A stretch of DNA of 64,000 bases, taken from Costus lasius. Lineage: Eukaryota > Streptophyta > Magnoliopsida > Zingiberales > Costaceae. This document shows positions 20,704 through 32,521 of the stretch, in pieces; the first letter of the stretch is position 1; each line of letters opens with the position of its first letter. A model generated the notes under the pieces. The model made no database searches and was not told where the DNA came from. It saw only the letters and a program-made list of their open reading frames with translations. The stretch is from contig CM050450.1 in assembly GCA_027563935.2 (NCBI GenBank), forward strand, positions 94,052,439 to 94,116,438. The letters run 5' to 3'. Position numbers and translations under genes: made by a program.

Positions 20704-21544
20704 TCTGTGCTCATGTCTGATTAATTTACATTTAATCTATCTAGACATGATTTGACTCGCAGGTCAATTACACATTAACATAAATTAAAATGTGATTCGT
20801 AGATCACAAAAATAATTTACAATTAATTAATCTAGGCACGCAGGCCCCAGCACAGCACATAAATAGGGCAGCCCACATAAGATGAAATAGACATGCAATC
20901 AGGTTAAACAAACAACATGTGATCCAAACAGGAAAGTAAAATTTTTGAAAAACCCCATGGTATCAATTTTATTTCCTTATGTGCCCTACTACCTTACAAC
21001 GGTCCATTAATAGGGATCCACTCATCAGACCAAGTCAGACCCACTGCCCTTGCATGCACCAAGTCATAACTGACTTGCGTCGACCTCATGGTCAACAATG
21101 CATGCCTTAAGGGCTGAACGTCCCACATGATGTCTGGCAAGCGGGTGTGACCCCGGGCCTTAATCATGATCGTTCACTGGTTGCCTCAATCAGACATCGC
21201 TACACGCCTTTCTGCAGTCGACCTATAGCCACCTCATGCTTGCGCATAGGTGCTATCTAGTCGACCCATCTAGGCTGTCAGATGGTCTGATCAGGCTGTT
21301 GGGTCCAGACTAGACTGACGACTTCAACCCTAGTAACCCGTCTAAGTATTTCAAGTAGGCGCTTATAGATCTAAGTGGAGTCGCGCTTGATATTAAGTTT
21401 TGACAAAAATCTTCAACATGCGCCAACAGCAAAAACATACATCTAAAGACTAGCATGTAGTTTCGCATGATGTTTAGGTTTAGATCTATTCAACGCATAC
21501 ATGGATCACACAAAAAGCAATCATATAGATCATACCAGAACCTC
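20704..21544 (-). other. C1b 5' leader, truncated by G1
   Basis: This is homologous to the C1a leader at about 14805-15673, including the CAGGCCCCAGCACAGCAC block. The first bases after G1 are CTCTG, the presumed G1 target site. The second copy of that pentamer and the rest of C1b are not found on the left, because the G1 3' end has been lost. Confidence 0.85.
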
Positions 21545-21556
21545 GCTCTGATACCA
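21545..21556 (-). promoter_or_regulatory. C1b primer binding site (tRNA-iMet)
   Basis: The complement of TGGTATCAGAGC lies two bases inside the LTR that starts at 21559. Confidence 0.9.
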
Positions 21557-21558
21557 AT

Positions 21559-23216
21559 TGAAAGGGGGGGCGAAACCCTAAACGCATGCACTTCTAAAAT
21601 TTTGCATGGGCGGAAATAAGGATTTCAACATGATCGCATGTGGCATGAACATATGATTAACTTAAAGCCTTCATAGATCAACACAAAGATTTTACCATAG
21701 CCATTGTTTGGATGGCGACTTGGAAATAAGAGGGCGATGTGGCTCTCCTCCAAAGTGAACGCACACAAGATGGTGATGGCTTCCTTCTTGGCGTTCCTTG
21801 TGCTAGCAAAGCTCTCCAAGGAGTCCTCGATGCGTGAAGGAGATGAGATGCACTCTTGGCGTGAAGTCTCTCTTCCTCAAAATGAGAGGAGTCTCGAGAG
21901 TAGAAGATGGGCGACGAGAGAAGCGTTACCCTCGAACGTGGAGGCGTGCTTCTATTTTGGAAAAAATTCAACTTCCAAAAATAGCAAGCCCTCATGCGTT
22001 CAAGCGTTCACTCCAAGTGAACGGTTCGCAACTCCTTCTCCCTTTGAACCATGCGTTCATATAATGAACCGGTTCTATAGAATTTGGTTCAAAGACCAAA
22101 TCAAACCAAGCCTTGGTCTAGACCTTATTAAACCGAAAGGCTCAAGATCTAACCACACATCTCTTGATGCTCTTGATCTCATCGATCTAGCATCAATTCT
22201 CTCGATCGAAGCTTACCGATCTCAAGCCCTAATCAATCAAACATGATCAGACCAGATCTCAGTTACAATCAGAGTTTAAACTCCTTTAAACTGAACCAAA
22301 ACAATTCAGTCCACACGATCTGACATAAGTAAGCCATATCATCAAATTGTGCGACCCTAAGGGTTTCCTTTAAATGTCGGTAACGACAACTTAAGTTATC
22401 ACGATCAGAGAGGGGTATCTAGCAACACATCACTGTCTCCCGATATAAAGGAAAGAGTCTTCCAAGACTACTCCCAAACCATAGCACAAGTGTGAACCCA
22501 AGTCACTTGACATATGTGTTTCCTTTGCCACTGGATGTTCTCGTTGGACAAGCGTGTCAAGCCTGTAAGTCCAACATGATGAGAGTGGTTAGATCAGATG
22601 AACATAGTCATCTGGGTATGGCCATACACTTTCTCAACCATCTCATACAGGGGGCCCCTTTAGAACATCACACTCCAAACAAGGAGAGGCAATCCTATAT
22701 CTATCACTAATGCCCTAACATGACTCATGCCCATTATCCAAGATAATCTATAACCATTATATTTCAAATGATATTGAACTACCTCAAGACAATGCCAATC
22801 CTCATTTAGAAACACAAGTGATCTCAAGTCAGAGGAAATATGCCACTTGTTTGCATATAAGGATTATTCACATTGCGACAAACAATCGAACATCCTTAGT
22901 AGGGTCTGTCCAGTACATCCAATGCACCTATGAGTCTACATCTTATTCCATGCTTGAAGCATCCTATAAGATTAGAACATATATTAGTCTCAATCATATC
23001 AAGGCTGTCTCATGTTCACCAAGATATCTCGACTAAGGACTATACTGCATGTCAGCCAAGCTGAACACCATAGAGACATTATTCAGAAGTATACATATAG
23101 CAGCAGATAATGCAACAACCTGAATAACAACCATTGCCTTTATAAACATACTTTATACATGATACTGATAATAACCCAAAGGCCTCAAACATTAGCCTTA
23201 AGGGCATACCCCAACA
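21559..23216 (-). repeat. C1b 5' LTR
   Basis: 1,658 bp, TGAAAGGGGG...CCCCAACA on the plus strand. It is clearly diverged from the C1a LTRs, so it is an older copy. The flank at 23217 (TTGATTACTTG) is found uninterrupted at about 28959, showing that C1b inserted into a G2 3' region. Only this end of C1b survives. Confidence 0.9.
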
Positions 23217-24277
23217 TTGATTACTTGATATGATTATCTACACTTTTCTTCTCCTAAAATTTCTATCCTTTGCATTGTTTGAGCCTTATGTGATTACACA
23301 GATTTATCACTTTACATCTTTTGACTACATGAGTTTGATGCTTTGTACTTTTGTATTGATATTGATATTTTTGATGCTTAAAAATTTTTTATGACTTGAA
23401 TCCATGTAATAAGAGATGTGTAGATTAAATATTGATTATGAATGTTCATGCATGTTAATATCTATGAATGGAAATATACCTATTATGTTGAATTTATTCT
23501 TCAATATATATCTACTTGTTGAAATCTTTCATTGATTGATGTATAAGGCTTTGGGTAGGTATGTTGTTTGATGAATACAATCTAAGAGTGAAACATCTTT
23601 CTTAAATAAAATGAGCATATGAGTGTAATTTTTGAATTGATGTCAATTGATTAACCTAAATGATGTTTAGTATATTTTATTATTTGTTGGGAAGAAAGAA
23701 TCCAAGATCAAAAAAGAGTGAGAGACTCCCCTACTTGGCACTACGTAAAATTGGTAGTGGTATCAAAGATATGGGTTGAAGCCTGTAAAAAAGGAAAGAA
23801 AGGAAAAGAAAAACAACTCCCCTATTTGGCACTGTGTAAAATTGACAGTGGTACCGAAGACAAGGGTTGAATTCCAAATAAAAAGTGTGTATCTATGTGG
23901 GTACATACCATCAAAAAATACAATAAAAGAAAATTTAAAAAAGAGAAAGATTTTGAGTGTGAAAAAAATTTTGGATATCCTGTTCCCGTAAACAAAGGTT
24001 TGATAGATTTAAACTGAAACTTGAGTTAAATCATGAGATTGAGATTCTTTCTATTATGCGAGTTGCGAAGTTTTATTTTATCAAAGTTGTGAATAGTAAA
24101 GATTAATTTCAGAGGGCGATGTATTTATCTGAAATTTTGTCCAAATAGTTGGTGGAATATTTCATGAGTGATTATATTTTAGAAATTTATTTTTCATAAG
24201 AGGGTATATTTTCCATTGCATGGTTCTTTATTCTATTTATTTGCTTGAGGACAAGCAAAGTTTGAGCCTTATGTGTT
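23217..24277 (+). other. G2 3' untranslated region (first copy)
   Basis: This is homologous to 28959-30015 at high identity and to 39320-40380 in inverse orientation. It ends with a GAGGACAAGCAAA motif typical of the region before the 3' LTR in Athila/Tat elements. There is no coding content; short ORFs (for example at 23776) are not conserved as proteins between the copies. Confidence 0.8.
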
Positions 24278-26123
24278 TGATGATGCCAAAATTTATAGTG
24301 TATTTTGTGTCATTTCATTACTCTTTTTGTGTCATATTTATACTACTTTGCTTATTTTTATGCCTTTTTTATCAAATATTGCAGAATCTACTTCTATTTT
24401 GGTTTTTGATAATTTTCAGGTAAAAATGTATGATTTTAAGGCATTTTCAAGGAAAATCATATACATAGAAGAATTCCCATCATCAAGAAGAAGTCACATG
24501 ACAAATTTCACACGAATCGAAGCCAAAACCCAAATTATGGTAGTGCCGTAATTATTATTACGGTACCGTATTTCCGAGTACTACAGTAATTTTGGAGCAT
24601 TGCCGTATTTTGAGTAATTTCCGTACAGAAGATTTAAGAGAAATTACGGTACTGTCGTAACTAAAATCATGGTGCCGTATTTTGAAACGAATTCTGACCC
24701 AAAAGATTTCTAGAAATTATGGCACTACCGTAAAACATTACACGGTACTGTAATTTTGATCGCATCCTATACATAAGAACTTAACTAAAATACGGTAGTG
24801 CCGTAAAGACAATCACGGCCGTAATTCTATTCCTGGCTCGCGACTTCCACCGTCAAATTCATGTCCGATTTTTGCGCGATCGATTGCGTACGATCCAAGC
24901 CTTTAACTTCAAAGCAGTAAGAAGGAAAAAGAGAGCCTCCGAGGAGGAGAACACGCCAAGGGCGAAAGCCCTAATTTTGATCCATCATACAGAGAGAAAT
25001 CAAGATTCTTACGTACGCCTTAGGATTCGCCGCCGGGAAGCGTATAGCGCATCTCCGGTCATGATTTTTACAAGGAAGCTTTGCCTGGAGTAGGAGAGCA
25101 TACCCCAGGAGTTTCAGAGCGAAAGGAGATCAATCAGAGGATAAATCGATGAAAGATTAGACGTCAGCACTATTCACTCTCGCAAATTACGGCTGTAATT
25201 TCCATTATGCCGTGTTGTAAAGTTTATTTCTCTTTCCCTTTGATTTTTGATCCTTTGAAACTATGATTTATTGTATTTCCTCTTCCATGTTAGCTTAGAC
25301 ATATTTTGGGACATGTGGGAGTAATTTCCCTTGATTTTATATGACTAGATGACTTTTATTTCGTCAAGATAGTTTTATCATGATAATTTTGCTTTTGTGA
25401 TGACTTGTCTTTAATTCTCCATAGTTTCATATTATCTGCATGCTTTAGAATTTTGCGAAATAGATTGAATGGTTGATTGTGAAATTTGGAACCCTAGAAA
25501 TCATTGAGTTTGGAACTTATCGTAAGAGATTAGGTTTGTTCTTTGAATACTGATTTTTAGTAGTTTTATTGCCATGTTGATAATTTGAATCCAGGATTGA
25601 GTTAATTTATCAAATGTGGAGATCTTGTGCGAAAGTGATGATCAAAACGTTGGAAAACCTTAAGTAGAACCTATGTTGAGACTCGGATGCACGAAAGTGA
25701 TCCTTGAGATTCCACTTGAGATAATCAACTTAGGATTCGGATGCACAAAAGTGATCCTTGAGTTCTTTGATTGGTGATTTACTTATTTTCAGCTTGGGAT
25801 AGATCTTGCGCGAAAGCGAGGATCGGTCCCTGCATGATTGTCTACACGAAAGTGAGATAATCCTTTTTTGAACTAAATTATATCTTTATCATGATAAAAT
25901 TAGACTGACGACCTCTTATTCATATCTAATCATTGAAATTAAGGTGGATGAAACCCTAGTCCCAGTTTCTCTCTGATTTCGTGTTCTTTCTATCATTTAC
26001 TTGCATTATAATTGATTGCTTAGCTAGTAAGAATATAACTATTTGGTACTTAACAATAAGGTCTCTGTGATTCGATATCTTTCTTTATTACTTCGAGTAT
26101 TAGTGCACTTGCAGAGTATAACA
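24278..26123 (+). repeat. G2 LTR (left)
   Basis: About 1,846 bp from TGATGATGCCAAAA to GTATAACA, ending seven bases before the PBS. It contains a cluster of TTACGG..CCGTAA palindromes (24536-24830), for example TACGGTACCGTA at 24559-24570, and several dispersed CGAAAG(T/C)GA motifs near 25630-25860. The small ORF at 24872-25093 is not kept intact in the second LTR. Confidence 0.85.
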
Positions 26124-26129
26124 AGTTTT

Positions 26130-26147
26130 TAGTGCCGTTGCCGGGGA
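26130..26147 (+). promoter_or_regulatory. G2 primer binding site (tRNA-Asp type)
   Basis: AGTGCCGTTGCCGGGGA matches the Athila-type PBS complementary to the tRNA-Asp 3' end, with early mismatches. The inverse copy at 49077-49094 keeps the full match. Confidence 0.85.
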
Positions 26148-26367
26148 CCTTAGTTTTGTTAATATCAAAATAGTTGTTAGTATCGCTAGACTAAGATTTA
26201 TTTGTTTTTAGATTTAACTTTTTTTTGTTTTTGCAAGTTTGGATTTTCACAAGTTGTGACAGAGCTGTGATTTATGAAATTTGTGAATTTGCTTGTGTTT
26301 CATATTTTTCAATTTACATATTCTGAAAAAAATAAATAATAAAAAAATTCTAATTGATTGGTGTTGG

Positions 26368-26798
26368 ATAATCTTTCTGTTCTTGATAGATTTGAAGATA
26401 TGTCTTTTGATTACAACTAGTGGGCAACTGAAAGAGGTGAGGTATACATGCCACAAGGTAAGTATGAAGATGATTCATTCTGCACTCTTGTAGATAAATT
26501 GAAATTACACTCTTATATGTATCCTTCTAGGACATCTTATTCTTCTATTATATGTGATATTTGTGGATGTTTTGATCATTATACTTCTGATTACCAATTT
26601 TTAACTCCTCCAAATCATGTTTCAGAACCATACTTTGAGGATACTAAAGAGTCCAGGCTTAAATCTATGCTTGAAATTTTCATGATAAATCGAAGTAAGA
26701 ATATTGAAGATCTTAAAAGGATAATTAATCATCTTGCTTCTCAAGTAGAATCTATATTTTCTAATATTGAAATGTTAGAAGCCTGGATAGCACAATAA
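26368..26798 (+). pseudogene. G2 ORF1: short gag-like protein with CCHC motif
   Basis: The homologous frame begins near 26368 (DRFEDMSF). It is broken by a TAG at 26418-26420 and then open from the ATG at 26448 to a TAA at 26796-26798. It carries a zinc-knuckle-like CDICGCFDHYTSDY. The last cysteine is replaced by Tyr here, while the inverse copy at 48352-48882 keeps Cys. The C-terminal half is helical and resembles the tail of Athila gag proteins. The usual large capsid part is absent, so this is a gag remnant or a reduced gag. The next ORF follows in the same frame. Confidence 0.7.
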
Positions 26799-27629
26799 GC
26801 TTGTTCATTTGAGTTTGATTTAGAAACTGAAGAAATTGATTTAGAAAATTCCCCCTCTTATTATGATTGTTTTGAGATTGAGCCTTATGTGAACATTAAT
26901 GAATCTCACTCTGATTTTGATGATTGTAAAATTGATTCATCTGATAAATTATTTGTGGAAAAGTTTGAGAAAATTGATTTTGAAAAATCCCCTCTTGATT
27001 CTAGTGATAGTGATGAAATTGATTCTTTTGATGATATATTATTTATGGTTAAATCTGATTCTTGTAATTGTGAGATTGATTCTTTTGATTCTTCTGATGA
27101 TGAATTTTTTGTGGAAAGACATGAGGAAACTGATTTTGGAATGTCTCACTTTGATTTTGAAGATAAATTTGAAATTGATAAATTATTTGATGATGAGCAT
27201 GAAGAACTTGAAAAGGATTTGAAAATTATGAATATTGATGAATATCACTCTGATGCTTTGCCCATATCTACTGATTTATTTGAAAAATTATGCTTTGTTG
27301 AAGAATCTAATTTGAGACAGAAAGACTATTTTAATGATCTAATACATGAATCTTTTGATGGAAGTCCTACTCTTATTGCAATTGAAGATATAAATTTGAA
27401 AAAAGGACTAATGATTTTACTTTCTGATAAACATAGGAAGATTATTGAATATCCTTTGTGTGGAATTGAAAATTTTGATTTCTGCATATTTGAGAAAGTC
27501 ACATCAATTGTGATTTACATGAAATTTTGGATGTTTGGATTAGTGGCTAAACTTTTTGGACAACGCAAATGCAGAAAATTGTATGTTATTTACTATGGTA
27601 CTGATCCACCTGCTTCGCTAGAAATTTGA
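26799..27629 (+). CDS. G2 ORF2: Asp/Glu/Ser/Phe-rich protein, unknown function
   Basis: An open frame of about 277 codons follows the ORF1 stop directly in frame; the first ATG is at 26889. The N-terminal two thirds is very acidic with repeated DFEKS, DSSD and FDD blocks. The C-terminus is basic and better conserved (MKFWMFGLVAKLFGQRKCRK), ending before the GGGAGGCAAC block. A homologue runs on the minus strand at 47361-48351. No catalytic motif, signal peptide or known domain is visible. The acidic part could be simple-sequence drift of a gag-pol linker, but its survival in both copies argues that it was once translated. I do not assign a function. Confidence 0.6.
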   Translation, partial: ACSFEFDLETEEIDLENSPSYYDCFEIEPYVNINESHSDFDDCKIDSSDKLFVEKFEKIDFEKSPLDSSDSDEIDSFDDILFMVKSDSCNCEIDSFDSSDDEFFVERHEETDFGMSHFDFEDKFEIDKLFDDEHEELEKDLKIMNIDEYHSDALPISTDLFEKLCFVEESNLRQKDYFNDLIHESFDGSPTLIAIEDINLKKGLMILLSDKHRKIIEYPLCGIENFDFCIFEKVTSIVIYMKFWMFGLVAKLFGQRKCRKLYVIYYGTDPPASLEI

Positions 27630-30015
27630 TTTTTGGTTAAGCTATGGACCTAAAAATTAGCGCTTCTTGGGAGGCAACTCAAGCACTCTTATTTAAGTTT
27701 AGTTACTTTTATTTTAGTTTATTTTTAGAATTAATTTTTCTTTTCTTTTTACAGGAAAAATCAAATTTTGGTCAAAATACGGCACTGCCGTAATCTTTTT
27801 CACGGGCCGTAATTTGGGTTGATTTCTTTCCCAAGAGTTAACTGATTTTTACGGCACTACCGTAATCAATTTTATGGTACTATAATTTCTGACCGTTTTC
27901 AACTTCACGTGCCGTATTTTTGAGTGATTTTTGATCCGAAAGTATTATAGCTTTTACAATAGTGCCATAAGGATTTTTACGGTACTGTATTTCCTGCATA
28001 TTTTTGACCCAAGAATTTAATGCATATTACGACACTGCCGTAAAGCATTTCATGCCGGTAATTTTGAATCTGCTTTCTGTTTATCTAATTAGGTGTTTTC
28101 TCGCTATGATTTTAAGAAATTGGTTTGGGAAAATTTTTTATCTTTGGCACAAACATGAAGTACTCATCTTCTACATTTATTTGGATATTTTTGTAGAATT
28201 TTAAAGTTCATGAATCAACCTAAAACACATAGCATCTTTTGGGAACTGATTAATTTCTACAGCAGTTTTTCTTGACTAATCTAAGTAGCTTTCTTTCTAT
28301 GGATACCATAAATTCCTGACATATTTTGATCATTTAATACGCCTGAAAAGAACAAGTTTTATTCTACCTTTTGGCTTTGTCTATTTTCTTATTGGAGCAT
28401 TAAATCTTATTCTTGGGTATAGCTATTTTTTGTAACTGAATCAGTAGGCTCCTCTGCTATCCTTGGACACCTGCAGCTTCTTCTTCAGATTCGCAGCGCC
28501 TCTGATTACCAGCCACTGTAGCTGCCTCTAACACCACTGTTTCCAGCCGTCGACACTGGATTATACCATCAGTATCCTCTTACTTCTTCGGCTACCTCTG
28601 TTTCCATTGATTTTATTTATTTTTGCAGCAGAATCTTCATTAGTGACTGATTTTTTTTATGTGCAGTGATATCTCTCGGTACCCACCAGCCGACGATCTC
28701 ATCTCCATGACTGTAGTGTCTAGCAAGCCACTGGAGATTACTCACTCTACTGTCGGCACCATCACCATCATTGCTAGCAGCTCTTCAGCTAGCATCTGTT
28801 CCACCTCTGCTTTTCACCTACATCAGCTCCTCCACTGGTAAAATTTTCAAAAGACACATCTTTGGACCTAGCCGCATCAACCCCGATTTTGTACCCCGGA
28901 CGATGATTGAGTTTGCTATATAGTTTTGTAAGTATTCTTTGCACTTTCTTGTGATTTGATTACTTGATATGATTATCTACACTTTTCTTCTCCTAAAATT
29001 TCTATCTTTTGCATTGTTTGAGCCTTATGTGATTACACAGATTTATCACTTTACATCTTTTGACTACATGAGTTTGATGCTTTCTACTTTTGTATTGATA
29101 TTGATATTTTTGATGCTTAAAAATTTTTTATAACTTGAATCCATGTAATAAGAGATGTGTAGATAAAATATTGATTATGAATGTTTATGCATGTTAATAT
29201 CTATGAATGGAAATATACCTATTATGTTGAATTTATTCTTCAATATATATCTACTTGTTGAAATCTTTCATTGATTGATGTATAAGGCTTTGGGTAGGTA
29301 TGTTGTTTGATGAATACAATCTAAGAGTGAAACATCTTTCTTAAATAAAATGAGCATATGAGTGTAATTTTTGAATTGATGTCAATTGATTAACCTAAAT
29401 GATGTTTAGTATATTTTATTATTTGTTGGGAAGAAAGAATCCAAGATCAAAAAAGAGTGAGAGACTCCCCTACTTGGCACTGCGTAAAATTGGTAGTGGT
29501 ACCAAAGATATGAGTTGAAGCGTGTAAAAAAGGAAAGAAAGGAAAAGAAAAACAACTCCCCTACTTGGCACTGTGTAAAATTGACAGTGGTACCGAAGAC
29601 CATGGTTGAATTCCAAATAAAAAGTGTGTATCTATGTGGGTACATACCATCAAAAATACAATAAAAGAAAATTTAAAAAAGAGAAAGATTTTGATTGTGA
29701 AAAAGATTTTGGATATCCTGTTCTCGTAAACAAAGGTTTGATAGATTTAAACTGAAACATGAGTGAAATCATGAAATTGAGATTCTTTTTGTTATGCGAG
29801 TTGTGCAGTTTTATTTGATCAAAGTTGTGAATCATAAAGATTAATTTCAGAGGGAGATGTATTTATCTGAAATTTTGTGCAAATAGTTGGTGGAATATTT
29901 CATGAGTGATTATATTTTAGAAATTTATTTTTCATAAGAGGGTATATTTTCCATTGCATTGTTCTTTATTCTATTTATTTGCTTGAGGACAAGCAAAGTT
30001 TGAGCCTTATGTGTT
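27630..30015 (+). other. G2 3' untranslated region with palindrome cluster
   Basis: It starts with the AGCGCTTCTTGGGAGGCAAC block at about 27659. TTACGG..CCGTAA-type palindromes follow at about 27775-28055. A GC-richer serine/threonine-like stretch (28440-28850) is not kept as an ORF in the inverse copies. The last part (28959-30015) duplicates 23217-24277. GAGGACAAGCAAA at about 29985 marks the approach to the 3' LTR. No gene is supported. Confidence 0.75.
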
Positions 30016-31846
30016 TGATGATGCCAAAATTTATAGTGTATTTTGTGTCATTTCATTACTCTTTTTGTGTCATATTTATACTACTTTGCTTATTTTTATG
30101 CCTTTTTTTATCAAATATTGCAGAATCTAATTCTATTTTGGTTTTTGATAATTTTCATGTAAAAAGGTACGATTTTAAGGCATTTTCAAGGAAAATCATA
30201 CATAGAAGAATTCCCATCATCAAGAAGAAGTCACATGACAAATTTCACACGAATCGAAGCCAAAACCCAAATTATGGTAGTGCCGTAATTATTATTACGG
30301 TACCGTATTTCCGAGTACTATAGTAATTTTGGAGCACTGCCATATTTTGGGTAATTTCCGTACAGAAGATTTAAGAGAAATTACAGCACTGCCGTAACTA
30401 AAATAATGGTGCCGTATTTTGAACCGAATTCCGACCCAAAAGATTTCCTCCATAAATTACGGCACTGCCGTAAAACATTACACGGTACCGTAATTCTGAT
30501 CGCATCCTGTACAGAATAACTTAAAGAAAATACGGCAGTGTCGTAAAGACAATCACGACCGTAATTCTATTCCTGGCTCGCGACTTCCACGGTCAAATTC
30601 ACGTCCGATCTTTGCGCGATCGATTGCGGACGATCCAGGCCGTTAAATTCAAAGCCATAAGAAGGAAAAAGAGAGCCTCCGAGGAGGAGAACACGCCAAG
30701 TGTGAAAGCCCAAATTTTGATCCACCATTTAGAGAAAAATCATGATTCTTATTGACGCCTTAGGGTTCGCCGCCGAGAAGCATATAGCGCATCTCTGGTC
30801 ACAATTTTTACAAGGAATCTTCGCTTGGAGTAGGAGAGCATACCCCAGGAGTTTCAGAGCGAATGGAGATCAATCGGAGGAGAAATCGATGAAAGATCGG
30901 GCGCAGGCACTGTTCACTCTCGCAAATTACGGCTGTAATTTCCATTACAGCCGTGTTGTAAAGTTTATTTCTCTTTCCCTTTGATTTTTGATCCTTTGAA
31001 ACTATGAGTTATTGTATTTCCTCTTCCATTTTAGATTAGACATATTTTGGAACTGGGGGAGTAATTTCCCTTGATTTTATATGACTAGATGACTTTAATT
31101 TCGTGAAGATAGTTTTATCATGATAATTCTGCTTTTGTGATGACTTCTCTTTAATTCTCCATTCATATTATCTGCATGTTTTAGAATTTTGCGAAATAGA
31201 CTGAAAGGTTGATTGCGAAATTTGGAACCCTATAAATCATTGAGTTTGGAAGTTATCGTAAGAGATTATGTTTGTTCTTTGAATTCTGATTTTTAGTTGT
31301 TTTATTGCCATGTTGATAATTTGAATCTAGGATTGAGTTAATTTATCAAACGTGGAGATCTTGTGTGAAAGTGACGATCAAAACATCAGAAAACCTTAAG
31401 TAGAACCTGTGTTGAGACTCGGATGCACGAAGGTGATCCTTGAGATAATCAACTTATGATTCGGATGCATGAAAGTGATCCTTGAGTTCTTTGATTGATG
31501 ATTTACTTATTTTCAGCTTGGGATAGATCTTGAACGAAAGCGAGGATCGGTCCCTGCATGATTGTCTGCACGAAAGTGAGATAATCCTTTTATGAAGTAA
31601 ATTATATTTTTATCCTGATAAAATTTGACTGACGACCTCTTATTCATATCTAATCATTGAAATTAAGGTGGATCAAACCCTAGTCCCAGTTTCTCTCTGA
31701 TTTCATGTTCTTTCTATCATTTTCTTGCAATATAATCGATTGCTTAGCTAGTAAGAATATAACTATTTGGTACTTAACAATAAGGTCTCTGTGGTTCGAT
31801 ATCTTTCTTTATTACTTCGAGTATCCGTGCACTTGTGGAGTACAAC
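30016..31846 (+). repeat. G2 LTR (right)
   Basis: This LTR runs from TGATGATGCC to TACAAC and is homologous to 24278-26123 throughout. It includes a perfect 17-bp palindrome TTACGGCACTGCCGTAA at 30457-30473. It ends against an inverted copy of the same LTR, so neither PBS nor target site follows. Confidence 0.85.
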
Positions 31847-32521
31847 GTGTTAAGTACCAATTAGTTGTTTTCTCACTAGCTAAAAAAATAATATATGATG
31901 AAAGCACAAAAGGAAAGTAAACTAAATATTTGAGAGAGATATTGGGACTAGGGTTTCATCTACCTTAATTTCCATGACTAGATATAAATAAGTGTTCGTC
32001 AATCTAATCTTATTATGATAAAGATATAATTTACTTTATAAAGAGATCATCTCGCTCTCGCGCAGATAATCATATAAAGAACCAATCCTCACTCTCGTGC
32101 AAGATTTATTCATTGCTGAAGATAAGTAAATTATAGACAAAGAACTCAAGGATCACTCTCCTACATCCGAATTCTAAGTCAATTATCTCAAGTGGAAACT
32201 CAATGATCACTCTCGTGCATCTGAATCTCAACACAGGTTCCACTTATGGTTCTCCAACGATCCAATACTCAATCTCTTGCAGTATCTTCACGTTTATCAC
32301 ATTAACTCGATCCTAAATTCAGATTATTAACATGGCATTGTAGTTCTAAAATTGGGATAATAAGAACAAACATAATTTCTTACGGTGAGTTCCTATCATT
32401 CAATTTTAAGGTTCCAAGTTCTCAAGCAAATCACCTCTTGGTTCATATCGCGAAAACTCGAAAACATGCTAACAATATGATTCTTCGAAGAATTAAAGGC
32501 AATCGTCACATAAGCAGAATT
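31847..32521 (-). repeat. Inverted G2 LTR, first segment
   Basis: This is the reverse complement of a G2 LTR 3' region, starting about 100 bp inside the LTR end. It continues at 38352 after the C1e insertion. With 30016-31846 it forms a fold-back structure. Confidence 0.82.
32517..32521. repeat. Target-site duplication GAATT (left of C1e)
   Basis: GAATT directly precedes the C1e LTR and is repeated at 38347-38351. Confidence 0.92.

Larger units (their letters stand above)
24278..31846 (+). mobile_element. G2 non-autonomous Athila/Tat-like Gypsy element
   Basis: Two LTRs in direct orientation (24278-26123 and 30016-31846) flank a 3.9-kb internal region. It has a tRNA-Asp-type PBS, a short gag-like ORF, an acidic ORF and a long non-coding 3' region. 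No protease, RT, RNase H or integrase is present, so it would need enzymes in trans. The AGCGCTTCTTGGGAGGCAAC block after the second ORF is a recognised feature of Athila/Tat-like elements. Both outer flanks are other G2 sequences, and I find no clean target duplication. The LTR pair may therefore belong to one element or to a recombined tandem. Confidence 0.75.

Noticed and set aside
28659..28841. Ser/Thr-rich 60-codon ORF in the G2 3' region
   Set aside because: The inverted homologue at 40540-40700 does not preserve the frame, so there is no evidence of coding.
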